A stretch of 6,313 nucleotides of DNA from the NCBI GenBank assembly GCA_020722625.1, contig DYKK01000198.1, forward strand, positions 1-6,313. The letters are read 5' to 3'. Every line of letters begins with the position of its first letter. The stretch's first letter is position 1. Positions 1-6,313 of the stretch are shown in pieces. Under the pieces are notes generated by a model. It did not search any database and was not told the DNA's origin. It was given only the letters and a program-made list of their open reading frames with translations. The position numbers and the translations under genes are program-made. The stretch comes from Anaeromyxobacter dehalogenans (GTDB lineage: Bacteria > Myxococcota_A > UBA9042 > DTJE01).

Positions 1-1
1 C

Positions 2-334
2 GATCCAATATGGACGAAGGCGCGGGCTGATGGAGGCTTCGAGTACTACGACGTGTTCATCAATCTGGTCATCGACGCTCTGAAGTGCGTTGACCCAGCG
101 ACGTGCCATCCTACCGTTCTCGGATACTTGGCGGGGATGCTGGACAAGGTTGCCTGGTACATCGACTCGGACAAGCCCTTAGGCTCCGCCCACGCCGCGA
201 CAGACACGTGGAATCGGCGGAAGGCCGAACTCGGGCCGAAGCTGCTCGCTGATCTAGAGTCCTTTGGGGTCGCTAACGACATGTACGGGCTGAAGAAACT
301 ATTCGGACGTCTGTCCGACCACCACGGCTGGTGA
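2..334 (+). CDS. Hypothetical protein, 5'-truncated (C-terminal ~110 residues)
   Basis: I do not recognise this protein. The frame is open from the left edge of the window (first full codon at base 2) to a TGA at 332-334, so the true start probably lies outside. A GTG at 53 could be an internal start, but no Shine-Dalgarno precedes it. The visible part is soluble-looking, rich in Trp, Tyr, Asp and Leu, with probable helices around DVFINLVIDAL and KLLADLESFG. It has no membrane segment, signal peptide or familiar motif and ends ...SDHHGW. About three quarters of third codon positions are G/C (hand count, 82 of 110), clearly biased as in a real gene but lower than in hsdR. It converges on hsdR with only 34 bp between the stops. 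It may be the tail of a flanking gene outside the restriction island. Coding status is likely; function is unknown. Confidence 0.6.
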   Translation, partial: DPIWTKARADGGFEYYDVFINLVIDALKCVDPATCHPTVLGYLAGMLDKVAWYIDSDKPLGSAHAATDTWNRRKAELGPKLLADLESFGVANDMYGLKKLFGRLSDHHGW

Positions 335-368
335 GGAGACGTTCCTTGGCCGAGGCTGTCACGCCGAA

Positions 369-3300
369 TCAGGCGGCCGCCCACGCTCCCGACAGCACCT
401 CGGCCTGCTCCAGCACCGTCTGCGTGGCCTTCTCCTGCTTGTCCGGCGGGTAGCCGTACCTCCGAAGGATCCGCTTCACCAGGACCCGGAGTTGCGCGCG
501 CACGTTCTCCCGCAAGGTCCAGTCGATCGTCACGTTGCCGCGAACCGTCGCCACAAGTTCCTGCGCGATCGTCCGCAGGGTCTCGTCGCCCAGAACCTTG
601 ACGGCGCTGTCGTTCGTCTCCAGGGCGTCGTAGAAGGCAACTTCGTCCTCGGACAGCCCCAGGGCCTGGCCGCGGGCGTTCGCTTCGCGCATCTCGCGGG
701 CCAGCCGGATCAGTTCCTCGATGACCTGGGCGGCTTCGATGGCGCGGTTCTGGTAGCGCCGGATGGTCTGTTCCAGCATCTCCGCGAACGACCGGGCCTG
801 GACCACGTTCTTCCGCCGTCGGGTCCGCAACTCGCCCTGGAGGAGTTTCCGCAGCATCTCAACCGCCAGGTTCTTCTGCGGCATGCCCCGGACCTCGGCC
901 AGGAACTCGTCGGACAGGATGGAGATGTCGGGCTTCTCCAGGCCGGCGGCGGCGAAGATGTCCACGACGCCCTCGGGTGCCACGGCCCGCGAGATGATCT
1001 GCCGCACCGCGTGGTCGATGTCCTCCTCGGGGCGCGCGTCGCCAGGGGCGCGCTTGGCCAGCACGGCCTGGACCGCCTGGAAGAAGGCCACGTCGTCGCG
1101 GATCCGCAGGGCCTCCTCGTGGGGCACGGCCAGGGCGAAGGCCAGCGACAGCTCGCGAACCGCCTTGACGCAACGCTCCTTCCCCTTCTCCAGCGCCAGG
1201 ATGTGCTCCTGCGCGGTGGGCAGCAGGCCCAGTCGCTCCTGTGCGGTCCCGGCGGTCCATTTCGACCAGTTGAAGCCGTGGAACAGGCCACGGCAGACAT
1301 CGTACTTCTCGAGCATCACGGCGACGGCCTCGGACTGGTCGAGCGCCGTGCGACCCGTGCCGCCGCTCTCCGTGTAGGTCGCCAGCGCGGCCTTCAGTTC
1401 GTGCGCCAGGCCCAGGTAGTCCACGACCAGGCCGCCCGGCTTGTCCCGGAACACCCGGTTCACCCGAGCGATGGCCTGCATCAATCCGTGGCTTCGCATG
1501 GGCTTGTCCACGTACATCGTGTGCAGGCTCGGGGCGTCGAACCCCGTCAGCCACATGTCGCGGACGAGGACCAACCGGAACGGGTCCGCCGGGTCGCGGA
1601 ATCGCTTCGCGAGAGCCTCGCGTCGGGGCTTGTTCCGGATGTGCCCCTGCCAGTCCACCGGGTCCGAGGCCGAGCCGGTCATGACGACCTTGATCGAGCC
1701 ATGCTCGTCATCCGCTCCGTCCCATGCAGGGCGCAGGCGGACCAGCTCGCGGTACAGGTCCACGCAGATCCGGCGGCTCATGCAGACGACCATGCCCTTC
1801 CCGTCCAGGACCTCGGTGCGCTTCTCGAAGTGCTCAACGATGTCGCGGGCGACCAGGCCCAGACGCTTCTCGGCGCCGACGACCGCCTCGAGCTGGGCCC
1901 ACTTCGTCTTGATCTTCTCCTTGCGCTCGACCTCCTCGCCCTCGGTGGCCTCCTCGAAGTCCGGGTCGATCCGGGGACGCTCGGCCTCGTTCAGCGCCAG
2001 CTTCGCCAGGCGGCTCTCGTAGTAGATCGGCACGGTCGCGCCGTCCGCGACGGCCCGCCGGATGTCGTAGACGCTGATGTAGTCCCCGAAGACTGCCCGG
2101 GTGTTCGCGTCCTGGAGCTCGATCGGCGTGCCCGTGAACCCGATGAACGAGGCGTTCGGCAGGGCGTCCCGCATGTGCCGGGCGAAGCCGTCCACGAAGT
2201 CGTACTGGCTCCGGTGCGCCTCGTCCGCGATCACGACGATGTTGCGGCGGGCGGACAGCGTCGGGTGCTGGTCCCCCTTCTCCTCGGGGAAGAACTTCTG
2301 GATCGTCGTGAACACGACGCCGCCGGCGGCAACCGCCAGGAGTTCCCGCAGGTGAGCCCGGTTGTCGGCCTGCACCGGGGGCTGGCGCAGTAGCTCCTTG
2401 CACCGCGAGAACGTCCCGAAGAGCTGGTCGTCCAGGTCGTTCCGGTCCGTCAGCACGACGACCGTGGGGTTCTCCATAGCCCGTTCCCGGATGATCCGGC
2501 CGGCGTAGAACACCATGGTCAGGCTCTTCCCCGAGCCCTGGGTGTGCCACACCACCCCGATCCGCCGGTCCCCGGGCTTTCCGCCAGGCCGGCGACCCGA
2601 CTCGTAGCCCGGCGCCTCCTCCCGGACCCCGTGTGCCGCCCGGTGCAGTTCGGCCGCTCGCAGGGTCTCGCCCACGGCCACACGCACCGCGTGGAACTGG
2701 TGGTAGCCAGCGGCCTTCTTGGCCACGGCCCCACCACCCGAGTCCTCGAACACGATGAAGTCGCGCACCAGGTCCAGGAACCGCCCGGGGGCGAAGACCC
2801 CCTCGATCACGACCTGGAGTTCCGGGAGCTTCGCGTCCGCCACGGCATCGCCATCGATGGTCCGCCAGGGCTTGAACCACTCCCGCCCGGCCGTCAACGT
2901 TCCGACGCGGGCCTGCACGCCATCCGACACCACCAACAGTGCGTTGGTCGTGAACAGGGAAGGGATCTCGGCCTTGTACGTCTGGAGTTGTGCGAACGCC
3001 GTCCAGATGGTCGCGTCCTCATCCGCCGCGTTCTTCAACTCGATCACGGCCAGGGGCAGCCCGTTCACGAACAGCACGACGTCGGGCCGCCGTTCGCGCT
3101 TGTCCTCGACCACCGTGAACTGGTTGACCGCGACGAAGTCGTTGTTCGACGGGTCGTCGAAGTCGATCACCCTGGCCTGGGCCCCCCGGATGTCGCCGTC
3201 CGCGTTCCGGTACTCGACCGTGACGCCGTCCACGATCATCCGGTGCGTGGCGCGGTTGCGGTCCAGGAGCGTCGCGCCCTCGGGTCGGGCCAGCCGTCGG

Positions 3301-3509
3301 AACGCGTCGTCCAGGCAATCGGCGGGTAGGGCCGGGTTCAGGCGGGCCAGGGCCGCGCGAGTCCTGCGCTCCAGGAACACCTGGCCGTAGTGGTCCCGCT
3401 CGGCCCCGGCCTCGCCGGGGGCGATCTCCGCACCGCCGAGGACCGTCCATCCCGCGTCCGCGAACCAGGCGAGGGCCGCCTCTTCGACGACGGACTCGAA
3501 TCCGCTCAC
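369..3509 (-). CDS. hsdR: Type I restriction enzyme, R subunit (HsdR), endonuclease/translocase
   Basis: HsdR is the motor and nuclease subunit of a type I restriction complex. With HsdM and HsdS it translocates DNA using ATP and cuts unmethylated DNA far from the recognition site. The 1046 residues match the usual length (EcoR124-type about 1040). The N-terminal nuclease domain has D143 and E157-L-K159 (PD-(D/E)XK core), followed by Q174xxxY178, the RecB-like motif. SF2 helicase motifs follow in order: Walker A QGSGKS (324-329), VVLTDRNDLDDQL (351-363), DEAH (429-432), FTGTP (458-462), DMWLTGFDAP (651-660) and QAIARVNR (678-685). The helical C-terminus, with GYPPDKQEKA near its end, resembles the DUF3387-type tail that contacts the methylase core. 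The GTG start at 3509 is chosen because AAGGAGG lies 5 nt upstream. The gene is 169 bp downstream of the DUF4276 gene, so it is in the cluster but not coupled. No frameshift or lost catalytic residue is visible. Confidence 0.97.
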   Translation of the reverse strand: MSGFESVVEEAALAWFADAGWTVLGGAEIAPGEAGAERDHYGQVFLERRTRAALARLNPALPADCLDDAFRRLARPEGATLLDRNRATHRMIVDGVTVEYRNADGDIRGAQARVIDFDDPSNNDFVAVNQFTVVEDKRERRPDVVLFVNGLPLAVIELKNAADEDATIWTAFAQLQTYKAEIPSLFTTNALLVVSDGVQARVGTLTAGREWFKPWRTIDGDAVADAKLPELQVVIEGVFAPGRFLDLVRDFIVFEDSGGGAVAKKAAGYHQFHAVRVAVGETLRAAELHRAAHGVREEAPGYESGRRPGGKPGDRRIGVVWHTQGSGKSLTMVFYAGRIIRERAMENPTVVVLTDRNDLDDQLFGTFSRCKELLRQPPVQADNRAHLRELLAVAAGGVVFTTIQKFFPEEKGDQHPTLSARRNIVVIADEAHRSQYDFVDGFARHMRDALPNASFIGFTGTPIELQDANTRAVFGDYISVYDIRRAVADGATVPIYYESRLAKLALNEAERPRIDPDFEEATEGEEVERKEKIKTKWAQLEAVVGAEKRLGLVARDIVEHFEKRTEVLDGKGMVVCMSRRICVDLYRELVRLRPAWDGADDEHGSIKVVMTGSASDPVDWQGHIRNKPRREALAKRFRDPADPFRLVLVRDMWLTGFDAPSLHTMYVDKPMRSHGLMQAIARVNRVFRDKPGGLVVDYLGLAHELKAALATYTESGGTGRTALDQSEAVAVMLEKYDVCRGLFHGFNWSKWTAGTAQERLGLLPTAQEHILALEKGKERCVKAVRELSLAFALAVPHEEALRIRDDVAFFQAVQAVLAKRAPGDARPEEDIDHAVRQIISRAVAPEGVVDIFAAAGLEKPDISILSDEFLAEVRGMPQKNLAVEMLRKLLQGELRTRRRKNVVQARSFAEMLEQTIRRYQNRAIEAAQVIEELIRLAREMREANARGQALGLSEDEVAFYDALETNDSAVKVLGDETLRTIAQELVATVRGNVTIDWTLRENVRAQLRVLVKRILRRYGYPPDKQEKATQTVLEQAEVLSGAWAAA

Positions 3510-3514
3510 GAGCG

Positions 3515-3521
3515 CCTCCTT
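3515..3521 (-). promoter_or_regulatory. Shine-Dalgarno site of hsdR
   Basis: The minus strand reads AAGGAGG, then CGCTC, then GTG. This near-perfect anti-16S match with 5-nt spacing decides for the GTG start at 3509. It also shows that hsdR is translated independently rather than by coupling to the gene upstream. Confidence 0.85.
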
Positions 3522-3565
3522 CCGTCCGTTCGGTCCGCCCGAAACTTCGAAATTGACAAACGCGA

Positions 3566-3607
3566 CGGCACTGCCGAACCTATCGGTGGCTCATCCACCA
3601 CGCGTGG
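3566..3607. repeat. Cluster of short palindromes upstream of hsdR (possible operator region)
   Basis: Within 42 bases there are three inverted repeats: CGGCA-C-TGCCG (3566-3576), GGTGG-CTCAT-CCACC (3585-3599) and the perfect 10-mer CCACGCGTGG (3598-3607). The last two share bases, so in RNA their hairpins would be mutually exclusive. They lie 57-99 bp upstream of the hsdR GTG, where a promoter or operator could be. In GC-rich DNA short palindromes arise by chance, and no regulator gene is in the window, so a regulatory role is only inferred. Confidence 0.3.
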
Positions 3608-3615
3608 AAGGAGAT

Positions 3616-3644
3616 GCGAAGCCGTCCTCCGGGGCGGCTTTCGC
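3616..3644 (-). terminator. GC-rich stem-loop after the DUF4276 gene, possible terminator or attenuator
   Basis: The arms GCGAAGCCGTCC and GGGCGGCTTTCGC pair over 12 positions with one bulged T at 3639 and a four-base loop (3628-3631). One pair (3625/3634) is G-U in plus-strand RNA and a mismatch in minus-strand RNA. On the minus strand it begins 34 nt after the DUF4276 stop, a typical terminator position. The bases that follow (ATCTCCTTCC) are pyrimidine-rich but not a U-tract, so intrinsic termination would be weak. Possible roles are partial termination before hsdR or mRNA 3'-end protection. Confidence 0.4.
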
Positions 3645-3678
3645 GTTTCCGCGCCATGGGATTTCCCGGCCGATGCCA

Positions 3679-4314
3679 TCAGGCCCCCGCGATTTCCACG
3701 AGTACCTCCCGCAGCTTGCCGAAGCTGGAGGACGTGTTGCGCCCGGGGTCCATCTGCGACGCGACCGCCCTGGCGGCCTCGATCTTGCGCAACCCGGTCT
3801 TGAAGTACCCGGCTCGCTTCAGCACGCGTTCGAAGGCCTCCCACGTCCCGCCGGCAACAGCGTCCGGATCCCGGAAACCGGACCGGGACGGGATCGTCGT
3901 CGGCACTTTCGGATAGGCCGCCCGGACCGCCGCCCAGTCCCCGAAGTACCACGCTTCGAGTTCCTCGATCGCCAGGCGGTTGACCACGGTCCAGTTGGAA
4001 CCGGCGAGGGGCACACGAACGACCAGGCCGGCGTCGGCCACAATGGCGTCCATCCGCCGCCGCAATTCCGCGCACCGGTCGTCGTCGCGATCGACAATCA
4101 CCACGACACGGGCGTGATCGCGAAACCAGGAATCAGCGCGGATCCGGTTCGCGTAGCCCCTCATTCGCTGGGGCAGGCGCTTCAGCAGTTCGTCCTTGCA
4201 CTGGAAGGGAAAGACCTCGAAGGGCACCGATCCCAGCATCTTCGGAAGAAGCACGCGAAGCGCCTCCTCCATGGACGGTTCCTCGACCAGGACTTCGACG
4301 TACTCGACCCTCAT
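3679..4314 (-). CDS. DUF4276 family protein, TOPRIM-like, partner of the upstream ATPase
   Basis: This 211-aa protein has the pattern of the DUF4276 family, which commonly accompanies ABC-type ATPases. The order of acidic motifs looks like a TOPRIM fold: VEEPSMEEAL near the N-terminus (E11/E12, in place of the VEGxSE motif of other TOPRIM proteins), a strand VVVIVDRDDD ending in D75-x-D77 (DxD), and IEELEAWYFGD (E117, E118, E120). Such sites bind metal in nucleases and topoisomerases. That this one cleaves nucleic acid is inference; no activity can be read from sequence. The ATG at 4314 is chosen because the family motif starts right after it and it overlaps the ATPase stop as ATGA. Further upstream the frame only shadows the ATPase gene. 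There is no clear Shine-Dalgarno of its own, which suggests translational coupling. No transmembrane segment is seen. A related alternative is an RloB-like or DUF4435-like partner, but the motifs fit DUF4276 better. Confidence 0.85.
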   Translation of the reverse strand: MRVEYVEVLVEEPSMEEALRVLLPKMLGSVPFEVFPFQCKDELLKRLPQRMRGYANRIRADSWFRDHARVVVIVDRDDDRCAELRRRMDAIVADAGLVVRVPLAGSNWTVVNRLAIEELEAWYFGDWAAVRAAYPKVPTTIPSRSGFRDPDAVAGGTWEAFERVLKRAGYFKTGLRKIEAARAVASQMDPGRNTSSSFGKLREVLVEIAGA

Positions 4315-5549
4315 CGCCTGGCCCCCGCGTCGGAGGGAGCCCCGGAACGGACCAGCGGGTCGCCCGCACCGAGGCGGCCCTCCATCCACAGGTAACCCAG
4401 CGTTGCGCCCGCGTCCACATGCGCCCGGATGCTGGCGATGTCCCCGGCACACAGGGTCTTGGAGTAGCCCTGATCGTCCCGCCACAGCACCCGGACCTCT
4501 TCCGGGCGCAACGCGTTCAGGAAGAACGGCGAGTGCGTTGTCACCAGCAACTGGGTGCGTTCACTGGCGGCCCGGCACTCCTCGGCAAGGTCGGGCAGCA
4601 GGCGGGGGTGCAGGAAGTTCTCGGGCTCCTCGATGCCGATGAACGGCGGCGGGCTCGGGTCGTACAGCAGTACCAGGTACGCCAGCATCTTCAGCGTCCC
4701 GTCCGATGCGAACCGGGCCATGACCGGGTGGCTGAACGGGGCGTCCTTGATCTGGAGCAGGAGTCGCCCGTCCGGCATCGTCTCGGACAGGATGCGCTCG
4801 ATCCGGGGCACCCGTCGGCGCAGCACCTCGAAGATGCGCTCCAACTGCTCCGGGTGCCGTTCCCCGAGGAACTGGATGACGTTGGCCAGGTTGTCGCCCG
4901 TCTTGGTCAGGCGTTCCTGCGGCCCGGCTTCGGGCTGGCCGCGCATGCTGTCGGCCGCGAGGTACGACACGTACCACCCCGTGATGAAGTCGCGCAGCGC
5001 CGCGACACGAGGGTGCTCCGCGAACTGACCCAGGGCGTTCACCGCCAGCAGGTCCGGGGACTTCAGGGGCACATCGGCCCGGCGATCCCGCTCGTCAGGC
5101 AGTTCCCCACTGACCGCCCTCCCGTGTCCCTTGCGATAGTCCAGGAACTTGAACGGGCGCCCGTGGGCGCCCCGCTTCCACTGCAACCACTCCTCGATCA
5201 CCACGGGGCTCCCGTTTTCGCGTTCGTCGATCGCGAGGTGGTAGGTGATCATCGGGAACCCTTGTTCGCGGTACTTCAGCTCGATGGACACGGGCCCTTC
5301 CGCCCCCCGACTCCTCAGTTCCTTGGCGCGGCCCCGCTTGTCCCAGGCGCGTCGCAGGCCCATTTCGAAGCACTCGGCCAGGAACGCGAACACGTCGAAC
5401 ACGGTCGACTTGCCGCTGCCGTTCGGGCCCAGCAGCACCGTCAGGGGCGTCAGGCCCTTGAACTCCACGTCCCGCAGTGCGCGGAAGTTCCGGACCTTCA
5501 GGGACTCGATGCGGGCCTGCGCGTGTTGCCGTTGGGTCGTCTTGCTCAT
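4311..5549 (-). CDS. AAA/ABC-type ATPase (OLD-like, AAA_15/AAA_21 group), accessory defence gene
   Basis: This 412-aa ATPase belongs to the SMC/RecF/OLD-like ABC group. The N-terminus RIESLKVRNFRALRDVEF is the usual entry strand, followed by Walker A GPNGSGKS (41-48). The middle (about 55-270) is the variable insertion or arm region. Then come the degenerate ABC signature ASDGTLKML (281-289), Walker B FIGIEEPE (303-310) with two Glu, a D-loop region NFLHPRL and the switch His in TTHSPFFL (H339). All ATPase elements are present, so it should be active. It ends soon after the ATPase core and carries no TOPRIM domain, unlike full-length OLD; the next gene may supply that part. The ATG at 5549 has AAGGAG 5 nt upstream and overlaps the hsdS stop as ATGA; its own stop overlaps the DUF4276 start the same way. 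Its role in anti-phage defence is inferred from context and from similar pairs such as AriA/AriB. Confidence 0.9.
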   Translation of the reverse strand: MSKTTQRQHAQARIESLKVRNFRALRDVEFKGLTPLTVLLGPNGSGKSTVFDVFAFLAECFEMGLRRAWDKRGRAKELRSRGAEGPVSIELKYREQGFPMITYHLAIDERENGSPVVIEEWLQWKRGAHGRPFKFLDYRKGHGRAVSGELPDERDRRADVPLKSPDLLAVNALGQFAEHPRVAALRDFITGWYVSYLAADSMRGQPEAGPQERLTKTGDNLANVIQFLGERHPEQLERIFEVLRRRVPRIERILSETMPDGRLLLQIKDAPFSHPVMARFASDGTLKMLAYLVLLYDPSPPPFIGIEEPENFLHPRLLPDLAEECRAASERTQLLVTTHSPFFLNALRPEEVRVLWRDDQGYSKTLCAGDIASIRAHVDAGATLGYLWMEGRLGAGDPLVRSGAPSDAGARR

Positions 5550-6313
5550 GCGATCTCCTTCTCGAATCGGTCGATGGGGGTCACGCGCAGTTCGCCCGAA
5601 ACCAGCTTCGGAAGTAGCGTGTCGCGGAGGGAGGCGAGGGTGCGGGACTCATGGACCATCGCCACGATGCGTTCTGCGATCGCACGAGTCCGGAGGTCGA
5701 ACGCCTGGGCGAGAGGTTCGGGAGGCACGGCAAGCGGATACCTCGCCATCTCGCTCCAACTCGTTCTCGGCATCTTCGTCCCCGTCGAGCCGGCGTTCGT
5801 GTAATCCACGAATTCGGCGCTCGACACGTGGCCCATCACGAAACCGAACCAGGCATCGTCCTTGGGCGCCACGACGACGATGTCCGTCGAGCACACGCCA
5901 TCGACAGGCGCGATGCCGACCTTGTGGAAGTAGGGCCGCAGCTTCCCGAACAGGATCTCGCCGCGCTTGAATTCGGATTTGTTGCTCCCGATGCCGTCCG
6001 CATTGCTCCAGTCCGACAGGGCGATGCACCGCTTGGGCATGTGTTTGAGCGCGATGTACGGCGTTGCCGGGTCGATGTCGTCGGCCTGGATCCCGCGGCG
6101 CGGGTTCACCGCGACCTGGCCGAAGGTGCCAGCCCGCCACCCCGCCGGGATCTCGCCCAGTTCCGACTCCTCGAAGCGGTCGGGAAAGAGGTCCGCCAGG
6201 TGCGGGGGAAGGCCGGTGTCACGGCCCTCGGCCTTGGCGCGCACGGGGTCGAAGTCCACGAACCAGGACTGGAACAGCGCCCGCGCCATGGCCTCCAGCG
6301 TCTCGCTCATCCG
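5546..6313 (-). CDS. hsdS: Type I restriction-modification specificity subunit (HsdS), 5'-truncated by window edge
   Basis: HsdS reads the two halves of the DNA target through two target recognition domains (TRDs) and scaffolds HsdM and HsdR. Only the second half is visible. It opens with the central conserved helix (ETLEAMARALFQSWFVDFDP), then the linker GLPPHLADLFPD and ELGEIPAGW, which typically leads into TRD2. TRD2 contains FGKLRPYFHKVG and DGVCSTDIVV, both common in HsdS. The C-terminal conserved helix ends with LRDTLLPKLVSGELRV. The frame stays open to the right edge. The ATG at 6310 is inside the central helix and is unlikely to be the true start, so TRD1 should lie beyond the window. 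The stop (TGA, 5548-5546) overlaps the ATPase ATG. The recognition sequence cannot be predicted. G/C bias at third positions falls from the central region to the C-terminal part. Confidence 0.95.
   Translation of the reverse strand, partial: RMSETLEAMARALFQSWFVDFDPVRAKAEGRDTGLPPHLADLFPDRFEESELGEIPAGWRAGTFGQVAVNPRRGIQADDIDPATPYIALKHMPKRCIALSDWSNADGIGSNKSEFKRGEILFGKLRPYFHKVGIAPVDGVCSTDIVVVAPKDDAWFGFVMGHVSSAEFVDYTNAGSTGTKMPRTSWSEMARYPLAVPPEPLAQAFDLRTRAIAERIVAMVHESRTLASLRDTLLPKLVSGELRVTPIDRFEKEIA
5555..5560 (-). promoter_or_regulatory. Shine-Dalgarno site of the ATPase gene, inside the end of hsdS
   Basis: The minus strand reads AAGGAG, ATCGC, ATGA, so a strong ribosome binding site with 5-nt spacing lies within the last hsdS codons. 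It fixes the ATPase start at 5549. It also suggests that the ATPase can be translated well from the hsdS message, by reinitiation or by direct loading. Confidence 0.85.

Larger units (their letters stand above)
3510..3678. other. Intergenic region between the DUF4276 gene and hsdR
   Basis: This 169-bp stretch is the only real gap inside the minus-strand cluster; the two upstream junctions overlap. It holds a GC-rich hairpin at 3616-3644, then a run of short inverted repeats toward hsdR: CCACGCGTGG (3598-3607), GGTGG-N5-CCACC (3585-3599), CGGCA-C-TGCCG (3566-3576) and an imperfect 12-mer centred on TTCGAA (3543-3554). The Shine-Dalgarno of hsdR is at its end. An hsdR promoter would be expected here, but I found no convincing -35/-10 pair on the minus strand. 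TTGTCA occurs, but nothing like a -10 lies 16-18 nt after it. No small ORF with a ribosome binding site was seen. Confidence 0.7.

Noticed and set aside
320..333. Hairpin CACCA-CGGC-TGGTG over the stop codon of the left gene, possible terminator
   Set aside because: The stem has only 5 pairs, lies inside the coding sequence and has no T-tract after it; it is likely chance.
492..2393. Long plus-strand open frame (633 codons) opposite hsdR
   Set aside because: It is a GC-rich mirror frame of hsdR; the translation is low-complexity in Arg, Leu, Val and Gly with no domain, while the minus strand encodes a complete HsdR with all motifs.
3553..3558. Perfect TTGACA (-35 consensus) on the plus strand in the hsdR leader
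   Set aside because: No acceptable -10 lies 16-18 nt downstream (GAACCT or CCTATC at best; TATCGG is 22 nt away), and a plus-strand transcript would only run antisense to the DUF4276 gene.
4315..4485. N-terminal extension of the DUF4276 protein by 57 residues
   Set aside because: The extension overlaps the ATPase coding sequence in another frame and reads as Gly/Arg-rich shadow sequence; the family motif begins right after the ATG at 4312-4314.
4419..5804. Long plus-strand open frame (461 codons) opposite the ATPase and the end of hsdS
   Set aside because: It is antisense to two well-supported genes, crosses their boundary, and has no recognisable motif or ribosome binding site.
5546..6310. 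HsdS as a complete half-size subunit starting at the ATG at 6310
   Set aside because: That ATG is within the central conserved helix and the frame stays open to the edge 3 bases on; a truncated full-length HsdS is simpler, though a half-HsdS cannot be strictly excluded from this window.
1..6313. CRISPR array, tRNA/rRNA, insertion sequence or attachment site
   Set aside because: No regularly spaced direct repeats, cloverleaf-like sequence, transposase motif or long terminal inverted repeats were seen, and nearly all the length is taken by intact genes.

Overview
This is a GC-rich bacterial window, roughly two-thirds G+C by eye, with third codon positions strongly G/C in most genes. Shine-Dalgarno motifs are good (AAGGAGG, AAGGAG). 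Nothing in it fixes the phylum. Almost the whole window is one minus-strand locus, a type I restriction-modification cluster that carries an extra two-gene ATPase/TOPRIM-like module, so it should be read from right to left.

Layout in transcription order. (1) 6313-5546: the C-terminal half of the specificity subunit HsdS, cut by the right edge of the window. Its first half, and presumably hsdM, lie outside. (2) 5549-4311: an intact 412-aa ABC/AAA-type (OLD-like, AAA_15/AAA_21 style) ATPase that overlaps the hsdS stop through ATGA. (3) 4314-3679: an intact 211-aa DUF4276-family protein with TOPRIM-like acidic motifs, joined to the ATPase gene by a second ATGA overlap. (4) 3678-3510: a 169-bp gap with a strong GC hairpin just after the DUF4276 stop, then several short palindromes. 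(5) 3509-369: an intact 1046-aa HsdR with nuclease and SF2 translocase motifs, a GTG start and its own strong Shine-Dalgarno. (6) 2-334, plus strand: the C-terminal part of an unrecognised protein, convergent with hsdR and less G/C-biased at third positions. It probably lies outside the defence operon.

How the genes may work together. HsdS recognises DNA and, with an HsdM not seen here, methylates host sites; HsdR joins them to translocate on and cut unmodified DNA. The ATPase and DUF4276 genes are translationally linked to hsdS and sit where 'R-linked' accessory genes often occur in hsd loci. An ABC ATPase plus a separate TOPRIM-like partner recalls split OLD-type systems such as PARIS (AriA/AriB). 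A second-layer defence that guards or backs up the restriction enzyme is therefore a reasonable hypothesis, but it is inference. This embedded pair is the most interesting part of the window. No RNA genes, mobile elements or CRISPR repeats were seen.
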